Source of the DNA: Planctomycetia bacterium | GTDB taxonomy: Bacteria > Planctomycetota > Phycisphaerae > Phycisphaerales > SM1A02 | Assembly (NCBI GenBank): GCA_005776885.1 | Contig: SXOD01000050.1 | Coordinates: 1-64,000 of the forward strand | Direction of reading: 5' to 3' | DNA: 64,000 nt | Translations under genes and position numbers: made by a program | Shown here: piece by piece, positions 26,230-35,375 of the stretch | How positions within the stretch are numbered: position 1 is the first letter of the stretch | How the letters are laid out: each line of letters starts with the position of its first letter | Notes under the pieces: generated by a model | Told to the model about the DNA's origin: nothing | The model's input: the letters and a program-made list of their open reading frames with translations, nothing else | The model's database searches: none

Positions 26230-28797
26230 ATGAAGCACGTCATTCGTCTCGCCCTGCCGTTGGTTGTTTCCGCACTTTTCACCGTGGCGTGTGCGGCGGC
26301 TGCCGCCGCGGGTGCGGACGATGCCACTCCCGTGACGCCGCCGGCGGATCGCCCAGCGATCGCGGACCCGACCTCCGGGCGCGACCTCCGGACCTGGCCA
26401 CCTGACCGAGTGGTGGATTACGTCCACATGAAGCTGGAGATGGATGTCGATGACCTCGCGAGCGAGTCATTTGGCGCGAAACAGACGCTGACCGTCCGGG
26501 CATTGGGACTCCCCGTCGAGGCCATTTCCCTGGATGCCGTCAACCTGAAGGAGCTGCGCGTGGCGACCCCAGGTGGGCAGCCGATTCCGTTTTCCTACGA
26601 CGGCCGGAAACTGGTGGTCACTTTCCCCGCGCCGATCCCGCCAGGTGGCGAGGGCACGATCGTGACGGCATATCGGGTGGAGCATCCGGAGATGGGAATC
26701 GTTTTCGCACCACCCGGCGCGGGGGTCGCCGCGCAGTTTCACTCCCAGGGGCAGGCCGAGGAGAACTCCCACTGGTTCCCATGCCACGACTCGCCGAATG
26801 AGCGAATGACCACGGAGTTGGTCGTCACGGTCCCGAAGGGCGTGGCCGTGAGCGGAAACGGCCGCTTGGCGTCCCACTCGGTGGACGGTGACGAGGAGAC
26901 CTGGCACTGGGTGCAGTCCAAGCCGCACGTCGCCTACCTGGTGAGCGTCGTCGGCGGCGAGTTTGAGCGGACGGCTTTGCCCCCGGGACCCGGCGGGGTG
27001 CCGATGACCGTCTGGGCTCGGCCTGGGCTTGCTGACGACGTGCGCGAGACGTTTGCCAGGACTGGCGCGATGATCGGCGTGTTCGAGGAGGTGTTCGGCG
27101 TGCCCTACCCGTGGGACCGGTACGACCAACTCTGCGCCCGCGGCTTCCAGTCGGGCGGGATGGAGAACACGTCGGCCACGACGCTTCTGGAGGGGGCGGT
27201 CCTTGACGGGCGCAGCCGCGCAGAGCGGGACATGGATGGGCTGATCTCGCACGAACTGTGCCACCAGTGGACTGGCGACTTCATCACCTGCCACGACTGG
27301 CGCGACATCTGGCTCAACGAAGGCTGGGCCACCTACGGCGAGGCCCTCTGGTTCGAGGCGCGCGATGGCGCGGACGGGTACTTTGACGAACTGTTCGGCA
27401 ACGCTGAAGTGGCGGAAGTGGATCGAGTGGCCAGCAACAGCGAGGCGATGTGCATCAACCTCGGCGGCCCGGAATCGTTCGGCCGTGCGGCGAACCCTTA
27501 TCCCAAGGGCGCATCGATCCTCCACATGCTGCGGGAAATGCTTGGCGACAAGGTGTTCTTTGACGGGGTCCACCTCTACATGGATCGACACGCGCTGGGG
27601 ACGACGGAGACCAGCGATTTCCGCCGGGCACTGGAAGAGGTCAGCGGGCTGGAACTGGCCTGGTTCTTTGACCAGTGGTGCCAGCGCCCGGGCTGTCCCG
27701 AGATCGCGGCGAACACGACCTGGGTCGCGGGAGAGTCGGGTGCGGGGATGCTCTCTGTGTCCCTCACGCAGACGCAGCCGATCGACCAGTACACGCCGGC
27801 GTTCCGGTGCGTGATGCCGATTCGCGTGACGACGGCCAGCGGCGAAGTGGTTGAGCGGAGGGTCGACTTGCGCGAGCGATCGGCCTCGATCGAGATTCCA
27901 TTGGGCTCGGCGCCCACGATGGTGGAGGTCGATCCGCGCATCACCGTGCTCAAGAGGCTGAGTGTCACCATGCCGCGCGAGTGGTTGGTGGTGCAGGCCC
28001 AGAAGGGATCGACCCTTGCCGCACAGCGAGCCGCCATCCGGGCGATTGGCCCGGACGTGGACGCGTCGACGGCGGCGGCGCTCGTCGCCATCGCCTCGGA
28101 TCCAGCGCGCCGCGACTCGGTGCGGATCGAGGCGATCGAGTGCCTCAGCCGTGGCGAGGGGGAGGCTGCGACCGCCGCGGTGGTGCAACTCTTCAACGCC
28201 CCGCTCAACCGTGGGAAGGTGCGGGCGGCGGCCGTGGAGGCCCTCGCGGCGGATCGAGGAGTCGACGCATTGCCGGAGATGGTGGCGGTGCTGGCCAAGG
28301 ACCAAGGCATTTCCCCGCGCGTGGCCGCCTGCCGGGCCATCGAGCGATGGAAGCCCTCCTTGGAGGGGCAGGACCAGTTGCGGAGCCTGCTCGTCGATCT
28401 GTGCGGCGAACGGAGCAGCCGGGGCGACCTGGAGGGTGCCGCGATGGAGGCGTGCGCCGCGCTGGGAATCCTGGAGGCGTTGCCGATGGTCGAGGCGCGG
28501 ACCGCGAGAGGCGAGCCCGATCGAGAGCGCGGCCGCGCCGTGCGAACGTTGGCACGACTCGCACCCGACGAGGGGCCGGCGCGCGATCGGGTCGTCGAGG
28601 TGCTGGTGGCGTGCCTGAGCGACCCCGAAGATTCCTGCTTCCGGAACGCCGGTCAGGCGCTTGAACGGATGCATGCGCCCGAGGCGATCCCGGTGCTGGA
28701 GTCGATCGCGAGCGAGTCGCCTCACGGCTTCCGGCGGTCGATGGCGAAGCGATGGTCTGCCGGCATCAGCAAGGCGAATGCGCCCGCCGGCGGGTGA
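26230..28797 (+). CDS. Exported M1-family metallo-aminopeptidase with C-terminal HEAT-like repeats
   Basis: An 855-residue gluzincin aminopeptidase. The N-terminal signal sequence (MKHVIRLALPLVVSALFTVACAAA) is followed by a beta-rich domain, then the exopeptidase motif GGMEN (309-313) and the zinc site HELCH (341-345) with E364 in NEGWATY. Residues from about 585 on are Ala-rich paired helices with HEAT/Armadillo character in place of the ERAP-like bowl. It probably trims peptides in the periplasm. GAGGAA about 11 bases before the ATG may be a Shine-Dalgarno. It is divergent from pyrG. Confidence 0.92.
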   Translation: MKHVIRLALPLVVSALFTVACAAAAAAGADDATPVTPPADRPAIADPTSGRDLRTWPPDRVVDYVHMKLEMDVDDLASESFGAKQTLTVRALGLPVEAISLDAVNLKELRVATPGGQPIPFSYDGRKLVVTFPAPIPPGGEGTIVTAYRVEHPEMGIVFAPPGAGVAAQFHSQGQAEENSHWFPCHDSPNERMTTELVVTVPKGVAVSGNGRLASHSVDGDEETWHWVQSKPHVAYLVSVVGGEFERTALPPGPGGVPMTVWARPGLADDVRETFARTGAMIGVFEEVFGVPYPWDRYDQLCARGFQSGGMENTSATTLLEGAVLDGRSRAERDMDGLISHELCHQWTGDFITCHDWRDIWLNEGWATYGEALWFEARDGADGYFDELFGNAEVAEVDRVASNSEAMCINLGGPESFGRAANPYPKGASILHMLREMLGDKVFFDGVHLYMDRHALGTTETSDFRRALEEVSGLELAWFFDQWCQRPGCPEIAANTTWVAGESGAGMLSVSLTQTQPIDQYTPAFRCVMPIRVTTASGEVVERRVDLRERSASIEIPLGSAPTMVEVDPRITVLKRLSVTMPREWLVVQAQKGSTLAAQRAAIRAIGPDVDASTAAALVAIASDPARRDSVRIEAIECLSRGEGEAATAAVVQLFNAPLNRGKVRAAAVEALAADRGVDALPEMVAVLAKDQGISPRVAACRAIERWKPSLEGQDQLRSLLVDLCGERSSRGDLEGAAMEACAALGILEALPMVEARTARGEPDRERGRAVRTLARLAPDEGPARDRVVEVLVACLSDPEDSCFRNAGQALERMHAPEAIPVLESIASESPHGFRRSMAKRWSAGISKANAPAGG

Positions 28798-28841
28798 GCG
28801 ATCACGCTCGCCGGAGCAGATGCTGCGTGAGGATGGGCACG

Positions 28842-29633
28842 TCAGCCGTGCCGGGCGAGCCAGCCGCTGGCCCACGCCTCGTACTGCTCTGGCGTGTCGA
28901 TGCCCTGGGCCGCGCTGGTGCCGATGGCAACCGCGATGGGGTGGCCATGCTCCAGGATTCGGAGTTGTTCCAGCATCTCCGTTCGTTCCAGGGGTGATTC
29001 CGGGAGCATGACGTAGTCGGCCAGGAACTCGCGGCGGTAGGCGTAGAGGCCGACGTGCCGAAGTGGCGACACGCCATCGGGACGCTGGTCTCGGTTGCAG
29101 GGGATCGGGCTCCTCGAGAAGTAGAGCGCGCGACCGTTGAGGCCGACCACGACTTTCACGAGGCGGCGATCCGCCGGGTCCTCGCCGTCGAGGAACGGAG
29201 TGGCCGCGGTGGCGACCGGGGACTCCGGGTCAGCGAGGAGCGCGGTGACGGCGGCGTCCACGATCGAAGGCTCGACTTCCGGCTCGTCGCCCTGGATGTT
29301 CACCACGATGTCACAGTCGATGGCACGGATGGCCTCCGCGATCCGGCTGGTGCCGTTGGGATGGTCGGGGCTGGTCATCGCCACTTCACCCCCGAAGGAG
29401 GCCACGGCCTCGGCGATGCGGCGGTCATCGGTGGCCACGATGACCCGGCCGATGGAGTGGCACTGCCGCGCGCGCTCCACGACGTGCTGGATCATGGGTC
29501 GGCCCGTCTTGTTGGCGAGGGGCTTCCCGGGAAATCGCGTGCTGGCCATGCGGGCCGGGATGACGGCCACGGTGCGTGGTGCCGTTTGGTTGGGGCGGGT
29601 CACTTGGCGGGTCACTTGGCGGGTCACTCGCAA
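28842..29633 (-). CDS. kdsB: 3-deoxy-manno-octulosonate cytidylyltransferase (CMP-KDO synthetase)
   Basis: A 263-residue nucleotidyltransferase that activates KDO as CMP-KDO for lipopolysaccharide inner core synthesis, so the organism very likely makes KDO-type LPS. Motifs: VIPARMASTRFPGKPL, VATDDRRI, VNIQGDEP and the KDO-contact segment RRVG-like LRHVGLYAYRREFL. The core begins at about residue 20; the leading MRVTRQVTRQVTRPNQ is encoded by a 12-base repeat with several in-frame GTG/TTG starts, so the true start is uncertain. It lies 13 bases downstream of the TPR gene on the same strand. Confidence 0.93.
   Translation of the reverse strand: MRVTRQVTRQVTRPNQTAPRTVAVIPARMASTRFPGKPLANKTGRPMIQHVVERARQCHSIGRVIVATDDRRIAEAVASFGGEVAMTSPDHPNGTSRIAEAIRAIDCDIVVNIQGDEPEVEPSIVDAAVTALLADPESPVATAATPFLDGEDPADRRLVKVVVGLNGRALYFSRSPIPCNRDQRPDGVSPLRHVGLYAYRREFLADYVMLPESPLERTEMLEQLRILEHGHPIAVAIGTSAAQGIDTPEQYEAWASGWLARHG
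29595..29630. repeat. 12-bp tandem repeat in the kdsB start region
   Basis: Three units of GCGGGTCACTTG (the last GCGGGTCACTCG). On the minus strand they encode VTRQ repeats and provide three in-frame GTG codons 12 bases apart at the 5' end of kdsB. Unit number would change the N-terminus without a frameshift. Confidence 0.85.
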
Positions 29634-29646
29634 ATCACTGCGCGAA

Positions 29647-31116
29647 TCACTTGGCGGTGAGGTCGCGCAGCAGCGTGTCGATGTCCTTGCGCTTCTGCCT
29701 GATGTCCTTGAAGCCGATTTCCTTGCGCATGATCGTGGAGGCAGCCTCCTGGGCTTCCTTGGCGAGCACGTCGCTGCGGTCAGCCCTGGCCTGTTCCATC
29801 AGGCTCAGCATGAGGTCGTACCGAATGTCAAGCTCGCGGTCGGCGCTGGTGACGTCGATGAGCCCGAGGGCCTCCCGGAACTCGCCCACGGCGTCGGAGT
29901 GCCAGCCTTCGCGCGCGAAGCACTGGCCGAGCATGTGGGCCGACCGCAATCGAAGCCGCGCGTCTTCCTTGCAACCCTGGAACGCCTGCATCGCGGCGTC
30001 GGTGTTGCCGGAATCAAACTCCAGGCGGCCGAGCTCAAACTTGATGGTCCGGTCGGTGGGGTACTTCTCGCCGCGCTCGCGGAACTCGCGGAGCTCCAGT
30101 TCATGCAGCTGCGCCGTGCGCTGGGCGAGTTCCTCCCTGGCCTGCGCGTGCCCCTTCTCCACGAATGGCTGGAGCTGCTCGATTCGCCGGCGGAACTGCG
30201 CAATGCGGATGTCGCCGGCCGTCATGCGAAATCGGTATTCGCCGATCGCCTTGAAGCCGGCCATGAGCACCTCGATCGCGCGCTTCTCTGATTCGGGCGT
30301 GCCACGCCGCCGAAGGATGGCCACCAGCCGCTGGATCGCCTCGGCGCTTGTCGGTGCGGCGGCGTAGGCCTCCTCGGCCTTCTGCAGGTTGAACTCGGCG
30401 CTGGCACCGGTCCCGGAGAGGCTGGCGGCCATCTCCAGTTCCTTCTGCTTGTCCGCGTCCTTGAGGACGGCCTTGAAGGCCCCGCCGCCCTTGGCCGCTT
30501 CCGCGAAGCCGCCCGACTCGATGGCTTGACCCGCGAGGAGCTGCTTGAGCTCGGACGCCAGCGCGCCATCGGTGGGATCGACCTCCTGCGCCCTCCGGAG
30601 GAGCTTCAGGGCCTCGCTGAAGGACTGGGACTTCTTGAGAAGCTCCATGGTCCGGATCAGCGCGCGCTTGTTGGGCTTGGACGTGCTGGCGTGCAGGGCC
30701 AGGTTGGCCAGCTTGGGCGCAAACCACTGTGCCGGGTCGAGATGCCCGACGGCGATGATGGCTTCCATCAGCGTGGTGGCCTTGTCGACGCTCTCCACGT
30801 CGCGCATCCACGCCAGTGCCGCGACGGCGACCTTGTCCGGGGCGCCGGGGCCGTCGATCGCCTTCAAGTCGTCCTTGCTGGCCGGCTTGGCCCCCTCGGC
30901 GGCGTAGGCCTTGGCGCAGTCGAACATGGCCTCGAAGCGCTCGGGGTTGATCACGTCGGCCTTGATGGCCTCGGCGAAGAGCGAGAGTGCGTACTCGAAC
31001 TGGTAGCGGCCGGCAAGATCCTGCGCCTTCGCGACGAGGTTTGAGGCCTTGTCGGAGTCGATGGAATGCTCGTCCGCGGTTGAGTCGTTCTTCTTGCCAA
31101 ATCCGAAGATCGCCAC
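29647..31116 (-). CDS. TPR-type helical repeat protein of unknown function
   Basis: A 489-residue soluble, almost wholly helical protein with TPR-like pairs (for example AQDLAGRYQFEYALSLFAEA and FSEALKLLRRAQEVDPTDG), and a later charged region (REELAQRTAQLHELELREFR) that could form a coiled coil. No signal peptide. It starts at GTG 31116 (VAIFGFGKK) with GGAG about six bases upstream, and is the first gene of a pair with kdsB. Family counterparts are common in planctomycetes with no assigned role. It probably works as a scaffold, as an inference from the fold. Confidence 0.7.
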   Translation of the reverse strand: MAIFGFGKKNDSTADEHSIDSDKASNLVAKAQDLAGRYQFEYALSLFAEAIKADVINPERFEAMFDCAKAYAAEGAKPASKDDLKAIDGPGAPDKVAVAALAWMRDVESVDKATTLMEAIIAVGHLDPAQWFAPKLANLALHASTSKPNKRALIRTMELLKKSQSFSEALKLLRRAQEVDPTDGALASELKQLLAGQAIESGGFAEAAKGGGAFKAVLKDADKQKELEMAASLSGTGASAEFNLQKAEEAYAAAPTSAEAIQRLVAILRRRGTPESEKRAIEVLMAGFKAIGEYRFRMTAGDIRIAQFRRRIEQLQPFVEKGHAQAREELAQRTAQLHELELREFRERGEKYPTDRTIKFELGRLEFDSGNTDAAMQAFQGCKEDARLRLRSAHMLGQCFAREGWHSDAVGEFREALGLIDVTSADRELDIRYDLMLSLMEQARADRSDVLAKEAQEAASTIMRKEIGFKDIRQKRKDIDTLLRDLTAK

Positions 31117-31158
31117 GCGTTGCTCCTGAGGAAGGGGGAGCCTACGCCATCGGGCCGA

Positions 31159-31710
31159 ATGGGGTCAACGACTGCGTACGATGCCTTGCTCGTGCATCCC
31201 GACCGAGCCCACCGCCTGCATGTCTACCCGGACGAAGTGCTGCGAACGAAGTCGGCGCCAGTGGTGTCGATGGACGAAGGCGTTCGGTCGCTCGTCGCCG
31301 AGATGTTCCAGATCATGCGTGACGAAGGTGGGATCGGCTTGGCGGCGCCGCAGGCGGGACGGAGCGTGCGGATCTTCGTGACGGAGGAGCATGAGGGGCA
31401 GCCGGCGCGGGCGTTCATCAATCCGACACTGGTCTCGCTGACCGGCGCGGTGGTGTCGGAAGAGGAGGGTTGCCTCAGCCTGCCGGGCATCCATGTCAAG
31501 GTCAGGCGACCGCCCGTCGCCACCATCCGGGCCATGGATGAGCACGGGACGGTCTTTGAGCTGGCCGACGACGCGTTGTTGGCTCGATGTTGGCAGCACG
31601 AGATCGACCACCTTGATGGTGTCCTCATCATCGACCGCATGGGCCCGATGGACAAGCTCGCGACGCGGAAGGCGCTGCGCGCGCTCCAGCGTGGCGAGGT
31701 GGAGGAGTGA
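31159..31710 (+). CDS. def: Peptide deformylase
   Basis: A 183-residue metalloenzyme that removes formyl groups from nascent N-terminal methionine. The three family motifs are present: GIGLAAPQ, EGCLSLP (metal Cys) and HEIDHLDG (two metal His and the catalytic Glu). ATG 31159 is the preferred start, with an open extension to 31120 and GTG 31192 as alternatives. It is divergent from the TPR gene, and its stop overlaps the start of fmt (GTGA), the usual def-fmt pairing. Confidence 0.94.
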   Translation: MGSTTAYDALLVHPDRAHRLHVYPDEVLRTKSAPVVSMDEGVRSLVAEMFQIMRDEGGIGLAAPQAGRSVRIFVTEEHEGQPARAFINPTLVSLTGAVVSEEEGCLSLPGIHVKVRRPPVATIRAMDEHGTVFELADDALLARCWQHEIDHLDGVLIIDRMGPMDKLATRKALRALQRGEVEE

Positions 31711-32618
31711 GCGGCCAGCGCGAGGCGCGGATCGCGTTCCTTGGGTCGGGCGCCTTTGGCATCCCAAGCTTGGAGATGATCGCGCGGACGTGGGGCGTCT
31801 CGCTCGTGGTGTCGCAGCCGGATCGACCCGCTGGCCGCGGGAAGGTGGAGACGCCGACACCCATCGCCGGATGGGCGACGGCGCGGGGCGTGCCGATGGT
31901 CCGTGCCGATGACGTGAATGGCAGCGAGGTGCTGGCTCGGCTTGCGGCACTGGGCGTGAATGTGCTGGCGATCATCGCGTTCGGGCAGAAAATCGGCGAG
32001 TCGGTGCTGGCCGGCCGGTTCGCGGTCAACCTGCACGGATCGCTCCTGCCTCGCTGGCGCGGCGCCGCGCCGATCCAGCGATCGGTGATGGAAGGCGACG
32101 CCGAGGTCGGCGTGTCCGTCATCTCCATCGCACCGACGATGGACGCGGGCGTGGTGTACGACGAGGCGCGCACGATTGTCGGGGAGGGCGAGACCGCCGG
32201 AGCGCTGCACGACCGGCTCTCCGAGCTGGGCGTGGAGCCCCTTCGCCGCGTGCTCGCTTCGTGGGTGGCGGGCGACGAGATCGCTGGCCGTGCGCAAGAT
32301 GAGTCGAAGGCCACCCGTGCGCGAAAGCTTTCCAGGACCGACGCGTGGGTTGATTTCCGTGGGCCCGCGAGGTTGGTCGCGGCACGAATCAACGGGTTGA
32401 GCCCCTGGCCCGGCGTCGATGCCCTCGTGGGGGGGAAGCATGTAAAGGTGTTGCGCGCGAGGGCGATTGGTGAGCGCCTCGAAGTCCTTGAGGTCCAGCC
32501 TGCCGGGGGGAAGGCCATGCGCTGGCCCGACTTCCTGCGCGGACTCCGGTGGGATGTTGCGGCGCGCGGGGGGGATCCGCCTATCACGTGCCCGACGGCA
32601 CCCGGGGTGTCCGTGTGA
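31707..32618 (+). CDS. fmt: Methionyl-tRNA formyltransferase
   Basis: A 303-residue enzyme that formylates initiator Met-tRNA. Motifs: RIAFLGSGAFGIPSLE, the folate/catalytic NLHGSLLPRWRGAAPIQRSV with Asn and His, and ISIAPTMDAGVV. The C-terminal OB-like tRNA-binding domain is present from about residue 210 (GPARLVAARINGLSPWPG). The GTG start overlaps the def stop, and its own stop overlaps the queA start, so three genes are translationally chained. Confidence 0.94.
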   Translation: MSGQREARIAFLGSGAFGIPSLEMIARTWGVSLVVSQPDRPAGRGKVETPTPIAGWATARGVPMVRADDVNGSEVLARLAALGVNVLAIIAFGQKIGESVLAGRFAVNLHGSLLPRWRGAAPIQRSVMEGDAEVGVSVISIAPTMDAGVVYDEARTIVGEGETAGALHDRLSELGVEPLRRVLASWVAGDEIAGRAQDESKATRARKLSRTDAWVDFRGPARLVAARINGLSPWPGVDALVGGKHVKVLRARAIGERLEVLEVQPAGGKAMRWPDFLRGLRWDVAARGGDPPITCPTAPGVSV

Positions 32619-33790
32619 GCGGCGGGTGCGACGTGCTTCAGCCGGTGCGAGGGGAAGTTGCTTCACTGCCCAGATCCGCGCTGGAGTACGAGCTGGATCC
32701 CGCTCGCGTCGCCACTCGACCCATCGAGCCCAGGGACTCGGCGCGGATGATGGTGGTGCACGTGGAGTCCGGCCGCGTGGAGCATCGGCGGGTGCGCGAC
32801 CTTCCGGAGTACCTGGAGCCCTCCGATTCCGTGGTGGTGAACCGAACCCGCGTGACGCCCGCGAGGATTGTCGGGCGGCGGGTGGGCGATGGCCGGGAGA
32901 CGGAGGGGCTCTGCCTGCAGCCGACTGGCCCGAGCACCTGGTCCGCGATGCTCCGGGGGGCCAAGCGATTCAAGGTTGGCGACGAGGTGGCCTTGGTGCC
33001 GCCAGAGGATGCTGGGCTCACCGGGGTTTTGGCCAAAGCGTTGCTTCCGAAGCAACGCTTTGGCCAAAACCCCGGCGAGGATCGGGTTCGGGTGGTGGAG
33101 CGGACGCCGGAGGGGGTGGTCCTGGAGTTCCTGACCGGGGAGCCGGCCGAGGTGCTGGCGCGCTCGGGGTGGACGCCGCTGCCTCCCTACATCGTCTCCG
33201 CGCGCCGGGAGTCGGCGCCCGACGCGGACGATCGAGCCTGGTACCAGACGGTCTACGCCGCCGAGGAGACTCGCCCCAGCGTGGCGGCCCCGACGGCGGG
33301 CCTGCATTTCACGCCGGAACTCCTGGCCCGGGTCCGGGGGGCCGTCGCGGCGGTCCTTGAAGTCGAGTTGCAGGTGGGGTCGGGGACCTTCAAGCCGGTC
33401 ACCTGCGATGACGTGCGGGACCACCCCATGCACTCGGAGTGGTGCGCGGTCCCCCCGGAAACCGTCCGAGGGCTCAAGGCGGCGGCCGGCCGGGTGATGG
33501 CCGTCGGCACGACGTCCGCCCGGGTGCTGGAGTCGCTCCCTCGGCCGCTGGAGGGCGGCGCGTCCGGGTTGGCGTTCGACACCAGGCTGCTGCTGGCGCC
33601 GGGGGCGACCTTCCGCTGGGTCGATGTGCTCATGACCAACTTCCACCTGCCGGGATCGACACTCCTGGCGCTCGTCGGCGCGTTCGCCGGACTGGACCGG
33701 GTGCACGAACTGTACGCCTTGGCGCAGCGTGAGGGGTATCGCTTCTATTCCTATGGAGACGCGATGTTGTTGTTGCGAGCGAGTCGATGA
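32615..33790 (+). CDS. queA: S-adenosylmethionine:tRNA ribosyltransferase-isomerase QueA with a palindrome-encoded insertion
   Basis: A 391-residue enzyme of queuosine synthesis that adds epoxycyclopentanediol to preQ1 in tRNA; it acts in the cytoplasm on tRNA with GUN anticodons. Family motifs: SVVVNRTRVTPARIVGRR, PTAGLHFTPELL, GSGTFKPV and TNFHLPGSTLL. It is longer than the usual 345-356 residues for two reasons: a 30-residue N-terminal extension and a 17-18 residue insertion, VLAKALLPKQRFGQNPG, encoded by the palindrome at 33021-33075. The insertion lies in a loop of the small beta domain, before EDRVRVVERT, so activity is plausibly kept. The GTG start overlaps the fmt stop. Confidence 0.93.
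   Translation: MSGGCDVLQPVRGEVASLPRSALEYELDPARVATRPIEPRDSARMMVVHVESGRVEHRRVRDLPEYLEPSDSVVVNRTRVTPARIVGRRVGDGRETEGLCLQPTGPSTWSAMLRGAKRFKVGDEVALVPPEDAGLTGVLAKALLPKQRFGQNPGEDRVRVVERTPEGVVLEFLTGEPAEVLARSGWTPLPPYIVSARRESAPDADDRAWYQTVYAAEETRPSVAAPTAGLHFTPELLARVRGAVAAVLEVELQVGSGTFKPVTCDDVRDHPMHSEWCAVPPETVRGLKAAAGRVMAVGTTSARVLESLPRPLEGGASGLAFDTRLLLAPGATFRWVDVLMTNFHLPGSTLLALVGAFAGLDRVHELYALAQREGYRFYSYGDAMLLLRASR
33021..33075. repeat. 55-bp perfect palindrome inserted in frame in queA
   Basis: Two perfect 27-base arms (33021-33047 and 33049-33075) around one central C. The outer bases are CCGG on both sides and the core is GGTTTTGGCCAAAGCGTTGC. If CCGG is a duplicated target, the insertion is 51 bases, exactly 17 codons, which keeps the queA frame open. 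A diverged copy lies at 7402-7458. This resembles the coding palindromic elements known in Rickettsia, but the sequence is not one I recognise. Confidence 0.92.
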
Positions 33791-33812
33791 TCGCAGCCGA
33801 TATGAAGTCTCC

Positions 33813-35375
33813 ATGCCAACGACTGCCGACGCGAGGCGCGCGATGAGCGCCGGTTCAGCGATGCCGCTCGAGCGGCTGCTGGCCGAGGCGGGGCTGGAGC
33901 TGGTCGCGGGGGGGAACTGTGGACCAGGTGTGGAAATCGTGGGGCTTGCCGATGACTCGCGGCGTGTCACGCCGGGCTCGCTCTTCATCGTGCGTCCGGG
34001 CGCGGGCGGGCGCGACGCGCTGGAGTTCGTGGCACCAGCGATGGAGCGTGGCGCCGTGGCGCTGGCCGTCCCCACCGAGATGGCCTCCGATGCGCGAGTG
34101 CTGGGGGCCAACGTTCCGGTTGTCCGCTACGAGGATCGACCCGAGTCGATCGCGGCGATGGCCGACGCGTTCTGGGGCTCGCCGGCGTCGGCGATGCGGA
34201 TGGTGGGCATCACCGGGACCAACGGCAAGACGACGATCGCATTTCTCTACCAGCAGCTGGCGCGCGCGGCGGGTCGGCGGTGTGGGTTGCTGGGAACCGT
34301 GTCGATCGACGACGGCGTGCACGTGCGGGAATCGACCCTCACCACGCCGGGGCGGCTGGAGTTGACGTCGCTCTTCGCCAGCATGCGCTCCAACGTGTGT
34401 GATGACGTGGCGATGGAAGTCTCCAGCCACGCGCTCGCGCAGGGGCGTGTGGCGGGCTTGAAGTTTGACACCGCCATCTTCACCAACCTCACCGGGGACC
34501 ACCTGGACTTCCACGGCTCGATGGAGGAGTATGCGTCGGCGAAGGCCGGCCTCTTCAAGTCGCTCGCCCCCGGTGCGACGGCGGTGGTGAATGCCGATGA
34601 CCCTGCCCACCGGCGGATGCTCCGTGATTGCCCCGCGCGCGTCCTGCGGTGCAGCCTTGAACACCGAGACACCGAGTGCTTCGCCCAGGTGCGATCGTCT
34701 GGCGTGCACGGCCTGGACATCGCCATGCACGGGCCCTGGGGCATCCTGGATGTGCCGCTGCCGCTCTTGGGCCGGCACAACGCCATGAACGCGCTGCAGG
34801 CCGTGGCCGCGGCCTGGTCGCAGGGCGTGCGTGCGCGCTCCATCGAGACGGCGCTCCGGGCATGCCACGCGCCGCCGGGTCGATTGCAGAATGCCAGCAC
34901 CGTCGACGACGACATCGGCGTGTACGTGGACTATGCCCACACCGACGATGCGCTTCGAAACGTGCTGGCGGCCTGTCGGCCCTGCGTGCCGGCCGGCTCG
35001 CGGCTGGTCGTGGTCTTCGGGTGTGGTGGCGACCGGGACCGGACCAAGCGGCCTCGCATGGCGGCGGCGGCGTGCGAGCTGGCGGACCGCGTGTGGGTGA
35101 CCAGCGACAACCCTCGGACGGAAGTGCCGGAGTCCATCGTGGCTGAAGTCCTCTCCGGAGTGCCCTTGGCGGACCTCGCGCGCGTGAGCAGCGACGTCGA
35201 CCGCGCCGCCGCGATCGCGGCCGCGATCACTGGCGCTGGCGCGGGCGACCTCGTGGTGATCGCCGGGAAGGGGCACGAGAACTACCAGGTCATCGGCACC
35301 GCCAAGCGTCCATTCGACGACCGGATCGAGGCGATCGCCGCGCTGCGCGCGCGACGCGCGGGGAGGGGATCATGA
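33813..35375 (+). CDS. murE: UDP-MurNAc-tripeptide synthetase MurE, DAP-adding type
   Basis: A 520-residue Mur ligase that adds the third peptide residue to UDP-MurNAc-dipeptide. The ATP site is GITGTNGKTT; TPGRLEL, EVSSHAL and HNAMNALQA are Mur ligase signatures. The specificity loop reads TSDNPRTEVPESI: DNPR is diagnostic for meso-diaminopimelate. ATG 33813 is chosen by the position of the first fold element. It lies 22 bases after queA and overlaps murF (ATGA). It shows that this organism has DAP-type peptidoglycan. Confidence 0.95.
   Translation: MPTTADARRAMSAGSAMPLERLLAEAGLELVAGGNCGPGVEIVGLADDSRRVTPGSLFIVRPGAGGRDALEFVAPAMERGAVALAVPTEMASDARVLGANVPVVRYEDRPESIAAMADAFWGSPASAMRMVGITGTNGKTTIAFLYQQLARAAGRRCGLLGTVSIDDGVHVRESTLTTPGRLELTSLFASMRSNVCDDVAMEVSSHALAQGRVAGLKFDTAIFTNLTGDHLDFHGSMEEYASAKAGLFKSLAPGATAVVNADDPAHRRMLRDCPARVLRCSLEHRDTECFAQVRSSGVHGLDIAMHGPWGILDVPLPLLGRHNAMNALQAVAAAWSQGVRARSIETALRACHAPPGRLQNASTVDDDIGVYVDYAHTDDALRNVLAACRPCVPAGSRLVVVFGCGGDRDRTKRPRMAAAACELADRVWVTSDNPRTEVPESIVAEVLSGVPLADLARVSSDVDRAAAIAAAITGAGAGDLVVIAGKGHENYQVIGTAKRPFDDRIEAIAALRARRAGRGS

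Noticed and set aside
26467-28875. 802-codon open frame opposite the M1 aminopeptidase
   Set aside because: It is antisense to a gene with intact catalytic motifs; high GC keeps the opposite frame open and its own sequence is Arg/His-rich with no motif.
29595-29630. The 12-base repeat as a protein-binding operator
   Set aside because: It lies within the likely coding start of kdsB and encodes VTRQ; nothing points to a regulator.
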